Below are positions 36,752 through 50,300 of a stretch of DNA of 64,000 bases, piece by piece. The first letter of the stretch is position 1. The number at the start of each line of letters is the position of its first letter. Source of the DNA: Solea solea (Eukaryota; Chordata; Actinopteri; Pleuronectiformes; Soleidae); NCBI RefSeq assembly GCF_958295425.1, contig NC_081151.1:14046606-14110605 (forward strand), given 5' to 3'. Under the pieces are notes generated by a model. That model was not told the origin of the DNA. It saw only the letters and a list, made by a program, of their open reading frames with translations, and did not search any database. Position numbers and translations under genes: made by a program.

Positions 36752-39700
36752 CATATAATATAAAATATCTTTTTTCAAATAAAACTTGGTTAAAAGATTT
36801 CAGTGTGTGTGTGTTCAGTACTTTTGGAACATTTTGAACACATCTAACAATACCGTGATAATATTGATAACCGTGATAATTTTGGTCACGATAACCGTGA
36901 TATGAAATTTTCATATCGTTACATCTCTAGTGTGTGTATGTATATATGTCTTACCCTCAGTCATGCAGAAGACTCTGAGGAAGGCCAGGAGCTGGGCTGA
37001 AATTGGAGGTTCATTACAGTGCAGAGCAAAGACACACGACCTGTAAAGAACAGCAAACACACAAGGTTACACAATACACTTCCTTAGATACAAGAGCATG
37101 AGACAATTGAGCTGAGCTGTACATCTTCACATGAGGAAGACATTATGACACATACTGGTGGGTGCAAAACAAGACAATTCAGTGTGTAACAGAAGAAGAC
37201 ACAAAGAGCCGGGCAAAATGGAGGCGGATTATGTGCTGTGGCGACCCCTAAATGAAGTAGATGAAAGTAAAGGACTCCAAAAATCCTCTCCTGTGTGATG
37301 TGGTGTGATTTGCTCTCTGGACTTTGGTGTGGTGTGGGAGAGTGAGTGACAATTTTTAGTTGGAAAGGGCAGTTTAACAGTGAGATAAAGCATTGAAAAT
37401 AATCTTACGATGTAGACATAAGGATACTTAGATTTAACTAGGTGAGCCTTTTGTTAAATGGCTAAAATCACTTTTTTCGTGGCATCAGCGTAAGACCTGG
37501 AGGGGCTCAGTGGTTAAGACCGCCTGTGTGCAAAGACTTCATGGTCGCAAGTTAAACTCCACCCCTGGCAGGTTGTACTCCCTTGTAAATCGCTTTGGAT
37601 TAAAGCGTCTGCTAAATGACATGTAATGTAATGTAATCTATGTTGCAAGCTAGTTTGTGGTGCTAGAATAGTAGTTGGGTCATTTATAGCAGTTCCGTGA
37701 CCGTGGAGAACGAAGGTTCGTTTCTCACTGGATTTGTCATCTATAAAGGTTAAAGAAAAAAATTGTGGTGAAATTGTGCCCTATATCAAAAATGGCTATC
37801 ATTAGCCAAACTGGAAATTATCTCTTTAATGGTTCGGCCCACAGTGCTGCATAATACAGGGTTTCTGAGACTATTTGGGTCAAGAAATTCATAAATATAA
37901 TATGTGTAATATGTGTATCCGTTACAGTGTATTCTGTAACGGAGCAATGAAACAAGTCAGATGTGCTCAGTTGTGTACTTTTCAGACAGAAACACAGCAG
38001 AGGTGAAAGAGGAGAGATGTGTGACATCATCTCAGCAACTGAGTTTTTGTCTCCTTTTTAAACGATCTACAAGCATATCTGTCAATTTAATACAGCTCCC
38101 AGCAACAATGGAGAATGTTTCATTTCATTTCTACTGTTGAGATTGCAACTGTCATCAATAAGAGATGACAGAGAAACACAGAGCTGAGAATACTACATAA
38201 AAATTGGGAGCCTAATGATAAAATGATTATGCTTTGTGGTGATGAAAAGGGATGAAACTGGCTGATTGGAAGTTGAAACTTGTTGGGGAAGGAGATAATG
38301 AAAGAGACCTGCTGCAACATTCATATTATGTTTCAATTATGCCTGGGAGACTAATAGGTTCAAATATCTCTTGTAGACAAACAAGGGTTAGTGAAGTTGG
38401 TCATGATGTTGGCCTGGAAGTCTCCTTGACCCACATTCAAGACTTCAGAGTGAACTCCTTCAGGCCCATTTGACAGATTAAGTCATTTGTAGAGGGAGGA
38501 AGAGCAAAGTTTGTCCTTTGCAAAAACAAAATGGGGATGGAGTGGCGCAGTGGTTAAGACCGGTACCCTGTGTGTGAAAGACGTCATAATCGCAATGGTT
38601 GCAAGTTCGACTCCACCCCTGGCTGATTGTACTCAATTCCATTGTAAGTCGTTTTGGATAAAAGCATCTGCTAAATGACATGTAATGTAAAACTCGTAAA
38701 GAGTGAGATGAAGAAAGGGTTTGGACGTACGCTGGGATCCCGGCTCGGGCCAACACTTCGGCCTTCATGGCGTACAGGCGCTCACTTTTGCTGACGCCCA
38801 GCTTGATCTTCACCCGGTCATGAGCGTTATCCTCGAAGAAAAAGCCGTTGTGGATGACAAATTCTGCATTGGATCTCGTGCCGTAGAAGATGTAGATCTA
38901 CAGGAGGGACATTATGGGGACAAGTCACATTAAACAATCCCTCATTTGCTATTAATACCATTATTGATCCTTTGGAGACTGATACAGGACTTGAGCCAAT
39001 CACCAATCACATTCGTTTTGAAGCATGATATGTTGGCAGTCTGGAATCCAATCTCGGAACGTAAGCCAATCCCAGTTGACATGGGATGAAAGGTGGGGTA
39101 CACCCTGGACAGGTCACTAGTACATCACAGGGCCAACATGCAACCATTCACTTACACAATCACACCTAAGGTCAATTCATTTCATTTTGTTCAGTTAATG
39201 TCTGCAAGTTTCTGGACTATGTGAGGAAAACCCGGATAAAACACATGCATGCACACAAACGTGCGTCTTTTTCTTGTAAGGCAACAGTGCCAGCCACAAT
39301 GCAGCCGTGTGGCCCACATGTAGCATAATGTGTGCTTTATGCTTAATGCTTTATGCTTATCTAAATTTGTATGTCAGCTGGGAGTGGCACCAGCTCACTG
39401 CTACCCTCTTGGGGAGGATAAAAGTGGTAAACAATTAACTAATTAATTAGTTCACGTATGTTCTCATTTGTTTGTGCTTTTGTTTTGGTATCAATAATTG
39501 CACATTGTAACTTTAAATGTGTAAATTAATGGTGTCAGCCTTCTGATAGACTGCCAACATGTCATGCTTCAAAACTGGTGTGATGGTGGTGATCAGCCCA
39601 AGTCCTATATCAGCCTGCAAATGATCCTCAAGCGGAGGATATTGGATTCACTAACATGAATCCAATATTAGCCCCACAATACACAACAATCTTGATGGAA

Positions 39701-40993
39701 AACTTGACAGTAAAATATCAGACAGGTTGTTAGACAACAAAAAACAACATTTTTAAGCTTTTAAAATCATTAATAGAGTAATATGTGAGATGAAGAATAG
39801 AAAAGAAGGAATGTGAACAGACAGACAGCAGGCAGTAACAGAGAGGAGCAGATAGACCAATATTAAAGTGTGGGCAGTAGTTACCTGTTCATTCTCCTTG
39901 TAGTCTTGCAGTGCCACACATTCACAGCGGTCGTCCTCCAGGTTGTAGCCAGTGGTGATCTGCAGATAAATTACATTTTGCTAATCCCTACTAAAAATGC
40001 AGATTTCTAGACATTGTCAGGGATTGTTGACTATGTGTCAGTACCTCATACAACCAAAAAAGACAAGGTGAACTATCCTATTAGGTTTGTGTGTTTGTGA
40101 GTGTGAGACTTTACCAATCCGTTGGTGTGGTTACACATGTCCCAGAGGGGGATGAGGGCTAGAGTGACCCGACTGCCATCCTCAGTGGGAATCTGGTTCT
40201 GACGGGTCATCACTGAAGACACTGCCCACCTATCAAACACATACATACATATATATATATATATACATATACACATAAAGATATATACATAACAACGCCA
40301 TTTAGTGCATGTGGTGAGCAGCACCCGTGGCCTGAACCTTTGCAGTCCCAGTGGTATCTGTGTAGCTACTACAGCTGTTGCGGTCACCACAGATATGAAA
40401 TACCATGACAGTAAAAAGCCAGCTTCAGCGGATGACAAGCAACTTTCACACCACACATTACCTCGGCTACGTATTCAGACTAGTTTGTAGAGAAACAGTG
40501 GCAAGTTAATTGGTAGCTTAACAGTTGGTGTAGCCCCTTAAGCACCGTGGCAAGACCTGAGCAGGTCTGCATCACCTGCATTGGCACAATGGGCCTTCTG
40601 GTTTTGGGTCCCTGTCCCACACACTGACCTGTAGTCATCAAAGGTGAAGGTGTCCTTCAGGGGCAGATTGCTGGCTGCAGGATGAGTCTGGGGATAGACA
40701 GAGGGAGGTGGAGGAAAGAAAAAAAAAAACACAAATCAGTGTGAGGAATTTCATTATGCAGATATGGTCAGGGGTGGGACGGTGGGGGTATGGGCTGCCT
40801 GACAAGGATGCCTAACAAGAAAGACTGGGAGTTGGGGGGCCACCATTGGGCCGCATGCATGTGTGTGTGTACATAGAGGTCCGTTAGTGCAGTGTGACAC
40901 TCACTCTCCCCCATACATCACTGTCAGCTTAATTTGTTGTGGCCAGCAGCCATCATAAATCTGCCTCATCAATTTGGGCCTGAAAGAGGGTCT

Positions 40994-41024
<31 letters not shown>

Positions 41025-44000
41025 CGCGTGCGCCCGATGACACCACCACCTACAACAGTGATCGTGTGAGAGATAGAGAAGTCCCCTTACAAGAGAGATC
41101 ACATCCAACTACATTGCTTTTAAAGGGATATTTCAGTTTTTTTGTGTGTATGTGCAGTTGAATGAGATACTGATAGTCCCCCTGTGCTGCGAGACCCAGC
41201 TTGAGACATGGACACTCACTCTCTCACTAAGGTGTCTCACTCTCTCACAACATACCTGCCAAAAACCAGTAAGCTGTACCAAGTGTTACACAGTAGATCT
41301 TTAAGTGATGGTGGGGTCACCACAAGGAGGGGCTATGGTAAGTTGTACATTATAATTATTATTATTATTTATTTTTTTTTTTAACAATAGGGTAATCATA
41401 CATGCTGCTGGGCTGATAAAGCCCTGCTACAACCTACATCTAACATAAAGGACTGGCTCACAATTAAGAAATTAACTGGCAACCACATAAATCAGTTAAA
41501 AATGCCTGTATTGGATTCAACCCGATATTTGAGTTCGGACATCTCTAATTTGAACATGTAGGCAAACTAAGCAATAGTTTGCCTACACAGCCACAGAGCA
41601 CTGACATCAGGCCATAGGCCCCAGAGACCCTAGAAACATCTCTGCTGGATTTTACCAAGTTCAGAAAGCTGGTACAGGGAATGATTTAGTTGAAGAAAAG
41701 AGATCAGCAGTTGAAAGACCATCATGACTGCAGTACTTCACCTATCTGCAGGCCCGAATAGACCAACTGGAGCCCATGAAGTCCCTTGTCCTAAACAACC
41801 ACTACACAATGGTCCGATGGTACCAGTTCATCAAACTGGTGGTAGGGCATTTTTATCTCTTAACACCGATAGACCTCTCCTAAACACACACACACACACA
41901 AACACCTCAGGGTAAAATAGAGTGGTCACATCATATTTCACCTCTGGAAGTGAATAGCTGCTCTCTGTGTGTGTGTGTGTGTGTGTGGAGGTGCGTTTCT
42001 ACAGCATGTCCAGAAGTGACACTGATTAATCTCTACAGGTAACTATGGAGGGATCATGCTAGTCAAGTTAACCAAAGTGGCCACATTCAAAAACAATTTT
42101 ATCTGTGCTCCATTTGACTCAGTCCTATCAGGAGAGGATGGGGTATGTGGTCAATTTGGTCGACGTTCCATGTAACCAGACTGACCTCTCGTCTCCCACA
42201 CCTCATCCACAGAGTTCTGCTGTGGTTATGAGTTATTAAAAGGCTGTAAGACCCTACACTTACAGCTAGGACTAGGACGGTCATGTTTTCCAAAAATCGA
42301 GCTTGAACCTATTTTTTAATGACACGTAACCCTTTTAAATAAATTCACAATTTCCATTACTTTGACACGACCAGCACTAAACTCAAATTTAGAGTATTCA
42401 TAACACTCGGTAAAGTAGGATGGAATAAACATTACAAATAAAGCCACAGTTAGGGCTGCGATGATGAACCAATTACAAAATTAATTGTCAACTATTAGTA
42501 TTATCAAATAATCAGGGTTTTTTTAATAGTTGAAACAAGCTCCATGATTTTTAGCTTCTTAGATCTGAATATGTTCAGGTTTGAGTGTTTCACATAACAA
42601 ATAAATCATTAAAACATAATCATTTTGGTTTGTAGACAAAAACAATTAATCATTCATCATCATTTTATTGATCAAACAATTACCTCAATTACCTCAGAGA
42701 TAAATGGATTAAGAAAATAATTGTTAGTTGCAGCCCTAGTCACAATTGTGATCAGTAAAATTCCTTTAAAATGAAAGATGCATTGACTGGACACAGGTTT
42801 AAAAAATATTATTAATGTGCAAGTAAATAAAAGAGAAATAACAAGTCTTGTGTCAAAAAGCCTTAAATCCAAATAAAATCCCAACCCCACACACACAAAC
42901 ATACAGATACACAGAGCATCAAACACTGAGCTCTTGATGCATTAGTATGCAAAGACAGAGGTCATCCATCATGTGCCACAGTGGACACACAGAGTGTGGA
43001 TGTGTACTTGAAGTGGGTTAAAGGTAGATCTGAATCTATGGGAGAGTCTTTACACCTTTACAATGGAGACATATTTGGAATGTGAGGGCATATTTACTGG
43101 GAAATCACTTCATAAAAAGGATCTTTGATGTATGGACATAGACTTGGGTATGACAATTGGGACACATCAATAACAACTTCAAGGTCCTGTATTGTCCTCA
43201 CACCGACAACCCTATATGAAACTAGTTGTTTTGAAAAGTGAACCCTTGGAAGTAGGAGGAATTAAATATGTCGTCACTTGAGTTAGAGTCCACCTAATGA
43301 TGACCTAATGATGTTAATGATAAATGTAAAAATAATGGAAGTCTATGAGAAAATTACCTTCTACTAGTCACTTGATTTGCAACATCAGTAAACATTTCTC
43401 TGAGGAGTCAACTGTTTCAATCACTAGTTTCAAGTCTTCTTTAACAGAACATGCTGTCAACTTTATGAAATTATTATGTCTTGACAGTGGATGGGGTGAA
43501 GTTGCAATATCAAGGTCCCGTCAATACAAACATGTGCTTGCCCAAATATGAATTCAGTCTCAAATGGCAATAATGAATTTTCACCCTGTTTTTAGAGCCA
43601 AAGAAAGACAAGCACTTGCATTTAAATCAGTGATGAAAACACACATCTGTTAACATTTTGGGAGCTGCCATGTCCTTACACCTTACCTTACCTTATAAGT
43701 GTGTGTGTGTGTGTACGCGTGTGTATAAAGTCTGGTATATTTGGCCACACACATCTATTTTTGAGTCATGGTGCTGAATAACTGAATAAATTTACAGTGC
43801 ATTACAATGGTGCATTTAACCTTTTTATACTTTCGTGCGACAATACATTTTTAATTTTATTTGTTTCCTAAACAAATACATAAACATTATCTGAAGGCAC
43901 TTCAGTTCATCTTTTCAAGTGTTTTTGCTCAAAATTTTAAGACGTCAAGACAGGGTTTGAGATGGAGAGACAACTGTGTCAGTCTGTGTCTCGCTCCTCT

Positions 44001-44316
44001 AAACCTGTTTGTCTCTTGCCAATTTTACCCGTCTGTGCCACACCTTACTGTACCTCACCTGTGTTAACCGACTGGGCTTCACACACTCACCACTGTAACC
44101 AGTCTCACCCGCTTCCACACCACTGACTAACACTTTCACCCATCTCTTCCACTTCATAACCCTGTTCATCACCAGAACCTTCCTGGTTCAGTGCTCTATC
44201 ACAGGAGGGGGGCGGGGTAGGGGGTTGACGAAGGTACATTCAGGTCAATTCAATTCAAAGCCAATGTGACAAGCTAATTTTTCAGCCCGGTCATCTGAGG
44301 AGGAAGAGGACAAAGA

Positions 44317-44376
<60 letters not shown>

Positions 44377-47300
44377 GTGTTAAGGATGGGACTTTTTTTC
44401 GACAAAACGACCGAGAATCGACACATGCTCACCTCGACAAAAAAAATTCAGAGTTGAAATGTCGGGGGGCGGGGCTTGCAGGATTTTCATGTGTATTTAT
44501 GAATTGCATTTTGTCTTTCAAGTTATTACATTACCTATTTAAATAAACATCATGAAGTTTCATTCAAATGAATTGAAAACTGTGAAGATTTGCACCTGGA
44601 TCAGTAAATTAAATTATGAGGCAACTATATACACTGATTTAAACCCTGAAAAAGAAGGTTTAGGGGTTTAGTTACTTAAACATTGCCATCTGTTTTATTT
44701 AACTTCTGTGAATAAGCTGCCAGTGTCACTATAATCATTCACCCCTGAGCAAGGTACCCAAACCCCATTGCTCCCCGGGTGCTACTAAGTGTGGCTGCCC
44801 ACTGCTCCTAATTCTAGAATGGGTCAAATGCAGAGAAATAATTTCCCTAAGGGGATTAATAAAGTATAACATTTAGATTTATTTGTCTAACTGCATTATT
44901 GTTTGTGGTATTCCTCTCTCAGTCTCTATAGATGATTGGTTAGCCAGTAGTAGTAGTAGTTTGAATATGATACATGAAAATTGCATTATGGGTCATAAAA
45001 AAGTGTTCAGCACCAAAGCACTAAGACAGCTCCCAGCATCACAACAGTGAAACCAACGGTAATGGGTGACTGACCAACCCATACATTATCTCAAGGCTAT
45101 TTACAGTGCCTTGAAATAATGTATGTGATTTGGCACTTTACAAATAAAACTGAATTGAATTGCCTCTACAGCAATGAGGTTATTAAGCCATCTCAATAAC
45201 ACCTAAAACACAACACAACACTCCCTTCTAGTGGAGATCCACCAGAACAGCAGTGTACGGACTAACAGACTAACCAAAGCATATTGCTGTGTTTATTCTT
45301 TGTATTTTGACACCCAAATACAAAGTGTAATATTATATATATAATTAAGTGAAACAGTCAAAGTATCGGTCAAACATATATAAACTAGTGAAGTTTATAA
45401 CATGTTTTCCATCACGGCTGTAAACATTCAACCCCCTGTCTATGTAGCTGCTGAGAAGATGATTTCTGATTCAGCACATGCTTCATGCTTATAAATAGAA
45501 CATTTGCATATATTCAGATTAGTATCCCACTCAGTTATCTAGGCCTCTTAGAAAACATTTCATCATACAACATGATCAATGTCTCTATAGATTAATCCAT
45601 GTCCCAAAAAAACATTTCTAAATTCCAACATTAACAAGTTGCTTGCTATCAAATTATAATTAAAAAAGAAGTTTTCACTATTAGTTTTACTGTTCTTTGT
45701 CCAGCACGACACACAAGATGGTGGCCAGACCGAATTGGATACCGCAGACGGGCTCGACCCTGCCCTTGCTTAAGCTCTAAGCGTAATGACTTCCGACATT
45801 ATTAAAGTTATTGATAAAAACTTAGCCCTCTGGCCGAGACTATCCACAAGCATGCTACGGAGCTCCAGGCAGCTCGCAAGCGGCTAGATGAAGCAGAGAC
45901 TAGGATACTGACAGTTGAAAACTCCGTCGGCGCACAAGAGCTGAAGAAGCAGGTACGCGCCCTCACGGAGAGTTTGGACATTATATTGCCCTAGCTATAT
46001 CCAAATATACAAGATATTTCTGGATATAAAGTGGCACACAGGTCATTTCTTTGAACTCATGACAAGTTTTCTTTGATAATACACTGTAAATACACTCTTA
46101 AAAATAGTAGATATTTTTAAGAGTGATTATGATCTGTGTTACATGCTTAAAATTCAGTTACTACCTTTTATTTCAGAAAATAACTGGTTTATTTCTTTGG
46201 CTTTTTCATGTTAAATGAAAGATAATTTATGTGTTACAAACAATGAAATTACCTATAAATGTGATTACATTTTGTAAATTGTGTTTAAAGTGTTATTAAG
46301 TGACTATTTTGTCAATTTCATGAATTTTTAATCTATATATATATATTAATTTTATAATATTTAGTTTATTTAACTAATGTGTATTCAATATAATAAATAT
46401 GATGATTACCAATGCAACAGCCTTTAAAACTAGGAGAAGTCATCACAGATACCTCATCAAGATCAAAATTTAAAAAAAGACCATATCTTGTCTCATTTCA
46501 CAATACAGATATAATATCAATATACTGCCCAGACCTAGCAGCAATATGACTGCTGTCTGTCTCTTTTTCAAAAGACAAAAATAAGAAAAAGTTTGAGCGC
46601 GTGTATGTGTTGCCTACCTGTACCAGTTTGTAGAAGTAAGCGTATTGGCGTGCCGTGTTTTTATACTGGCTCAGAACATCCTGCACTGCCTGTGTGGCCA
46701 GCAGCAGCTCCACCTCCTCCTGCTGGTAATACAGTGGCGTGTCATATTCCTGAGGAAGACTGCGGATGTACGGCAGCCATGGTGACGTCACGTTGGCTCG
46801 CTCACAAAGCAGGTGGAGAGCCAGTGTTACGTTGCCCATGGCCTGGAGGATTCTGTCCTGGCTGTATAGGGGACCTGAGGCACAGAGGTTACAGTCAGTT
46901 ACAGGGCAACATTTTACTGCTGTGGACAGACTCACAAAACTGATGTTATTGTCTTCTTTGACATTACTGTTAATGATAAAGACTGCAGCAGCTTCTGGGA
47001 CACAATGACTTCCTTCAATCCATCCATCCATTACCACTTAATCCTCCATGTGAGGGTTGCGGGGGGCGCTGATGCCAATCCCAGCTGACACGGGGTGAAA
47101 GGCGGGTTACACCCTGGACAGGTTGCCAGTCCATCACAGGGCCACATAGAGACAAACAGCCATCCACTCTCACACTCACAGTCAATTTAGAGTGGCCACC
47201 TAATTCCCAAATCACGCAAACTCCAGGAAGGCTGTTGTTCCGACCAGGTCACAACATAAATTCATGACTCAAAATTTGGTCTCTCGATTTAATCCTGCTA

Positions 47301-50300
47301 GAATAGTTTGTAATAAGAACATGTGTCACATTTAATTTTAATTCAACCATTGTTAGTTGTATGCAACATTTTCCATATTCTATATTTACTTAATTATTAA
47401 TGTAAAAAGTCAACCCCTGTAAAGAGATATTAACACTGCAGTCAGGGTAATGCTTTACTTAAAACGAATGCTTAAATCAGTGTAAAGCAAATGCAGAATT
47501 TCTCCTCTTTAGGAGTGGCTGAGAACATGTGAAAAACTGTGGAGTAAAGACTGATAACAGTTTCTCTTCAGTCTTTTGTTCAGGATTTTTTTGGTGTGTC
47601 TAAAAATATTGTTCAAAGACAGACCGGAGCATAGTACGAATAACTCCTCCTCCTCAAACACTATTTACGACGTAAGACCATCAGCAAGCTTTATCAGCAG
47701 TTCACTCGTGAGTAACTGCACCTGCTCCTAAACTACTGCGTTTGGTTTGCTTGCTAGCTGAGATGTCTTTGTTGTGAAAATATCTTACATCGATGCAAAT
47801 ACATACAGAAAAACTCTGCCACTTAATTTAATTCCTAAAGATGAGGAAATAATGTAAAGAAGAACAGAAAGAAGAGCAGACTCATGCTGTGATGCTGTGG
47901 TACCACTGAAAGAGAAAGACAGAGCACAGGACTGTAGCTAAACCAGCTCTGTGTTTGTGAACTGTATGTCAACTGAAAATGTTGCTTCACTACAACTTTG
48001 TTAAAACAAGTGATTTAATATTGGAGCATTTACATTTCAACATTCTGGTCAAACACTAATGAACAGCAGTGTTTGTGGACTTTGGTCCCCACTAAACTGT
48101 GTGTGTGTGTGTGTGTGTGTATGATTGGCCCCTCCACAGGACACATCCACAGCATCTCAGAGTGAGTGTTTTGCTGAACTGCGTGATTTGAAACCTAGTT
48201 TTCACATACTTAGCAGTAGGGCTGTAAAGTCCCTGTCGACTGGTCGATTTATGAGTTGATACGTTCTGGTTCGACTCAAATTCTGATAAGTCAACTTTAT
48301 GCCGTGTTAATTTCATACAGTCTATGGTTAATTTGATTTCATCTGGAGGAATATACCAAGTGCTAGCGGGGGTGTTTTCAGAGCACCCCCTGTTCCGGGG
48401 AGAACACCCTCCTTGTTTTCAGTATTTTGGATTAGCCCAACCCACAGGAGACAGAAAGATTAAAGAACGTCCAGTGGTTTTATTTAATTTTGAGCGTTTA
48501 ATTTTAGGCAGTCCTCCTCTAACATCCATGTCAAAGAAATCGGCAGTGTGGCAGCATTTTACGAAAATAGATGCCGATAAAAAAGTCAGTTTGCATATCA
48601 CAGCTCGACTACAAACATGACATATCATATAAAAACAGTAAGCTTACTTGTCTTCATTATGTTGCTCCGTCCATTTTGAGTACATGATCATATCAGAATT
48701 GGCATATTTCAATGCTTTAGTCTAATAATCATTGATTCGTTTAATAACTGCAGGCACACTCACCCACAACAACGAAAGTGGTCTATTTTGTGTCTCAGCC
48801 GCAAAGCTGAGCTCCTATGTTGAGTCTTGCTCTGTGCGAGGACATGCACCAAGACAAATAATCGTAATATTCCTCAACAATTGATATCACGCTGATATCA
48901 ACGTAGTATAGTATAGTATATAGTATATTTTCGGAAATCATGTGCTATGATATTGCTCAGATGCACGTGATGCAAAAAGCTTTCAGAGCCGTCAGCCCCG
49001 AGTCGATTTTGAATCGAAATTTCAGGGCTTCAGTCGACCAAGAATTTCTTCTTGGTCGACAGCCTTCTTGGTCGAGCAGGTTTTCCACACACGTCAGATT
49101 CTTATTCATTCACTTCAGCAAATAATCCATTGAGTTTTCATTGCAGTAAATGCTTGAGATTTGCTTCAAGAATAAAAGTTTCCTTACAAATATTTGTAAT
49201 ATTAAGACGTTCTCACCAAGTACAGAGTTCTGGGCTGACTCCACTGTCATCAGCATCTTCCTGGGAATCCAAAGGAAGAGTTCCTCTGCCTGCATTACAC
49301 ACAAACCCACACAAATGTAGGGATGGGTGGTGAAAAAAACCCTCAAAATAAACATATGTCCTGGTTCATAATGAATTGTACACACTTCAAACCACTTAAG
49401 TGCAACAGTGTGTCAGTAGTACGGGTTAACTTCCCTACTCCTTACAAAAAGTGACAAAAAATGAAGCTGTCATCAGTGTGTTGGACTCACCTTGATGTCA
49501 CGGGTGGCCCGCAGTCCGTAGCCTTCAGTGCCAAAGTTGGTCACAGTGAAGCCGTCACATGAGGCACCATTTTCTGTAGCCCAGGACATCAGGTCTGGAA
49601 AGTAGTCCTCTCTGCTGCTCTCGAACACCACTGACAAACCTGAACATACAAACAATTAACAATTGCTTTTCACACAACTGTTTCCCTATCACAATCTGAC
49701 TGAACTAAACAAGTATTTCATGTATTACCTTGACACACACGCACACGTGTGTATATATATATATATAGCATAATGTAATTCATTAAGTCCAAATTGAAAA
49801 TATGTTGCATGTGCACACATGTCCTCACTACTCACCCTTCTGTTTCTTTCGAATCTTCTCAACCAAGCCTCTGATCTGGATGTACTCCTCCCACTCCTTA
49901 CCAGCAGAGGGAGCTGCACTGCTGCATTCTGGGAAAAACACAGGGCAACCACAAACACCTCAGTTGTTATCATTTCAGCTGAACCACACAGCCAAACACA
50001 CATTAACTGTGACAGACTGACCGGAAAATACAGCAAAGTATTAGTATATGGAACAATTAACAAACTAACTTAACTAATAATACCATTATATCACAGCACG
50101 GCTACGTGAAACTGCAGTCACTTCATTTTAAATGCGACAGACACACAAACGAGCAACTAGTGACTTGTACAGCAGTTGCTTTTGGCTGTTCGACTTGATT
50201 TCTGTGTCAGATGTCTCTTCCTGTGACGGCACTCTGGCCAGTCAGTAGCCGGCAGTCAGACGATGTGACGCATAGTACCTACTCAGCGTGCTTGGAACCT

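Larger units (their letters stand above)
31653..36954 (-). other. setd3: setd3 intron of 5.3 kb, repeat-rich
   Basis: Holds a poly-C near 32707-32718, poly-T near 33815-33838, the antisense MADF pseudogene at 34516-35715, a long GT run at 35993-36036 and a hAT element at 36037-36929. Between 32100 and 34500 I recognised no element with certainty. Confidence 0.7.
40688..46617 (-). other. setd3: setd3 intron of 5.9 kb
   Basis: Contents recognised: GT runs near 41004-41024, 41968-41988 and 44321-44367, a small hAT element at 42451-42738, fish-type short repeats near 44740-44870 and 45100-45160, and an L1 ORF1 fragment at 45690-46000. The remainder is AT-rich unique DNA. Confidence 0.7.

Noticed and set aside
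46593..46943. 116-codon plus-strand frame
   Set aside because: It is the antisense shadow of setd3 coding exon 5.
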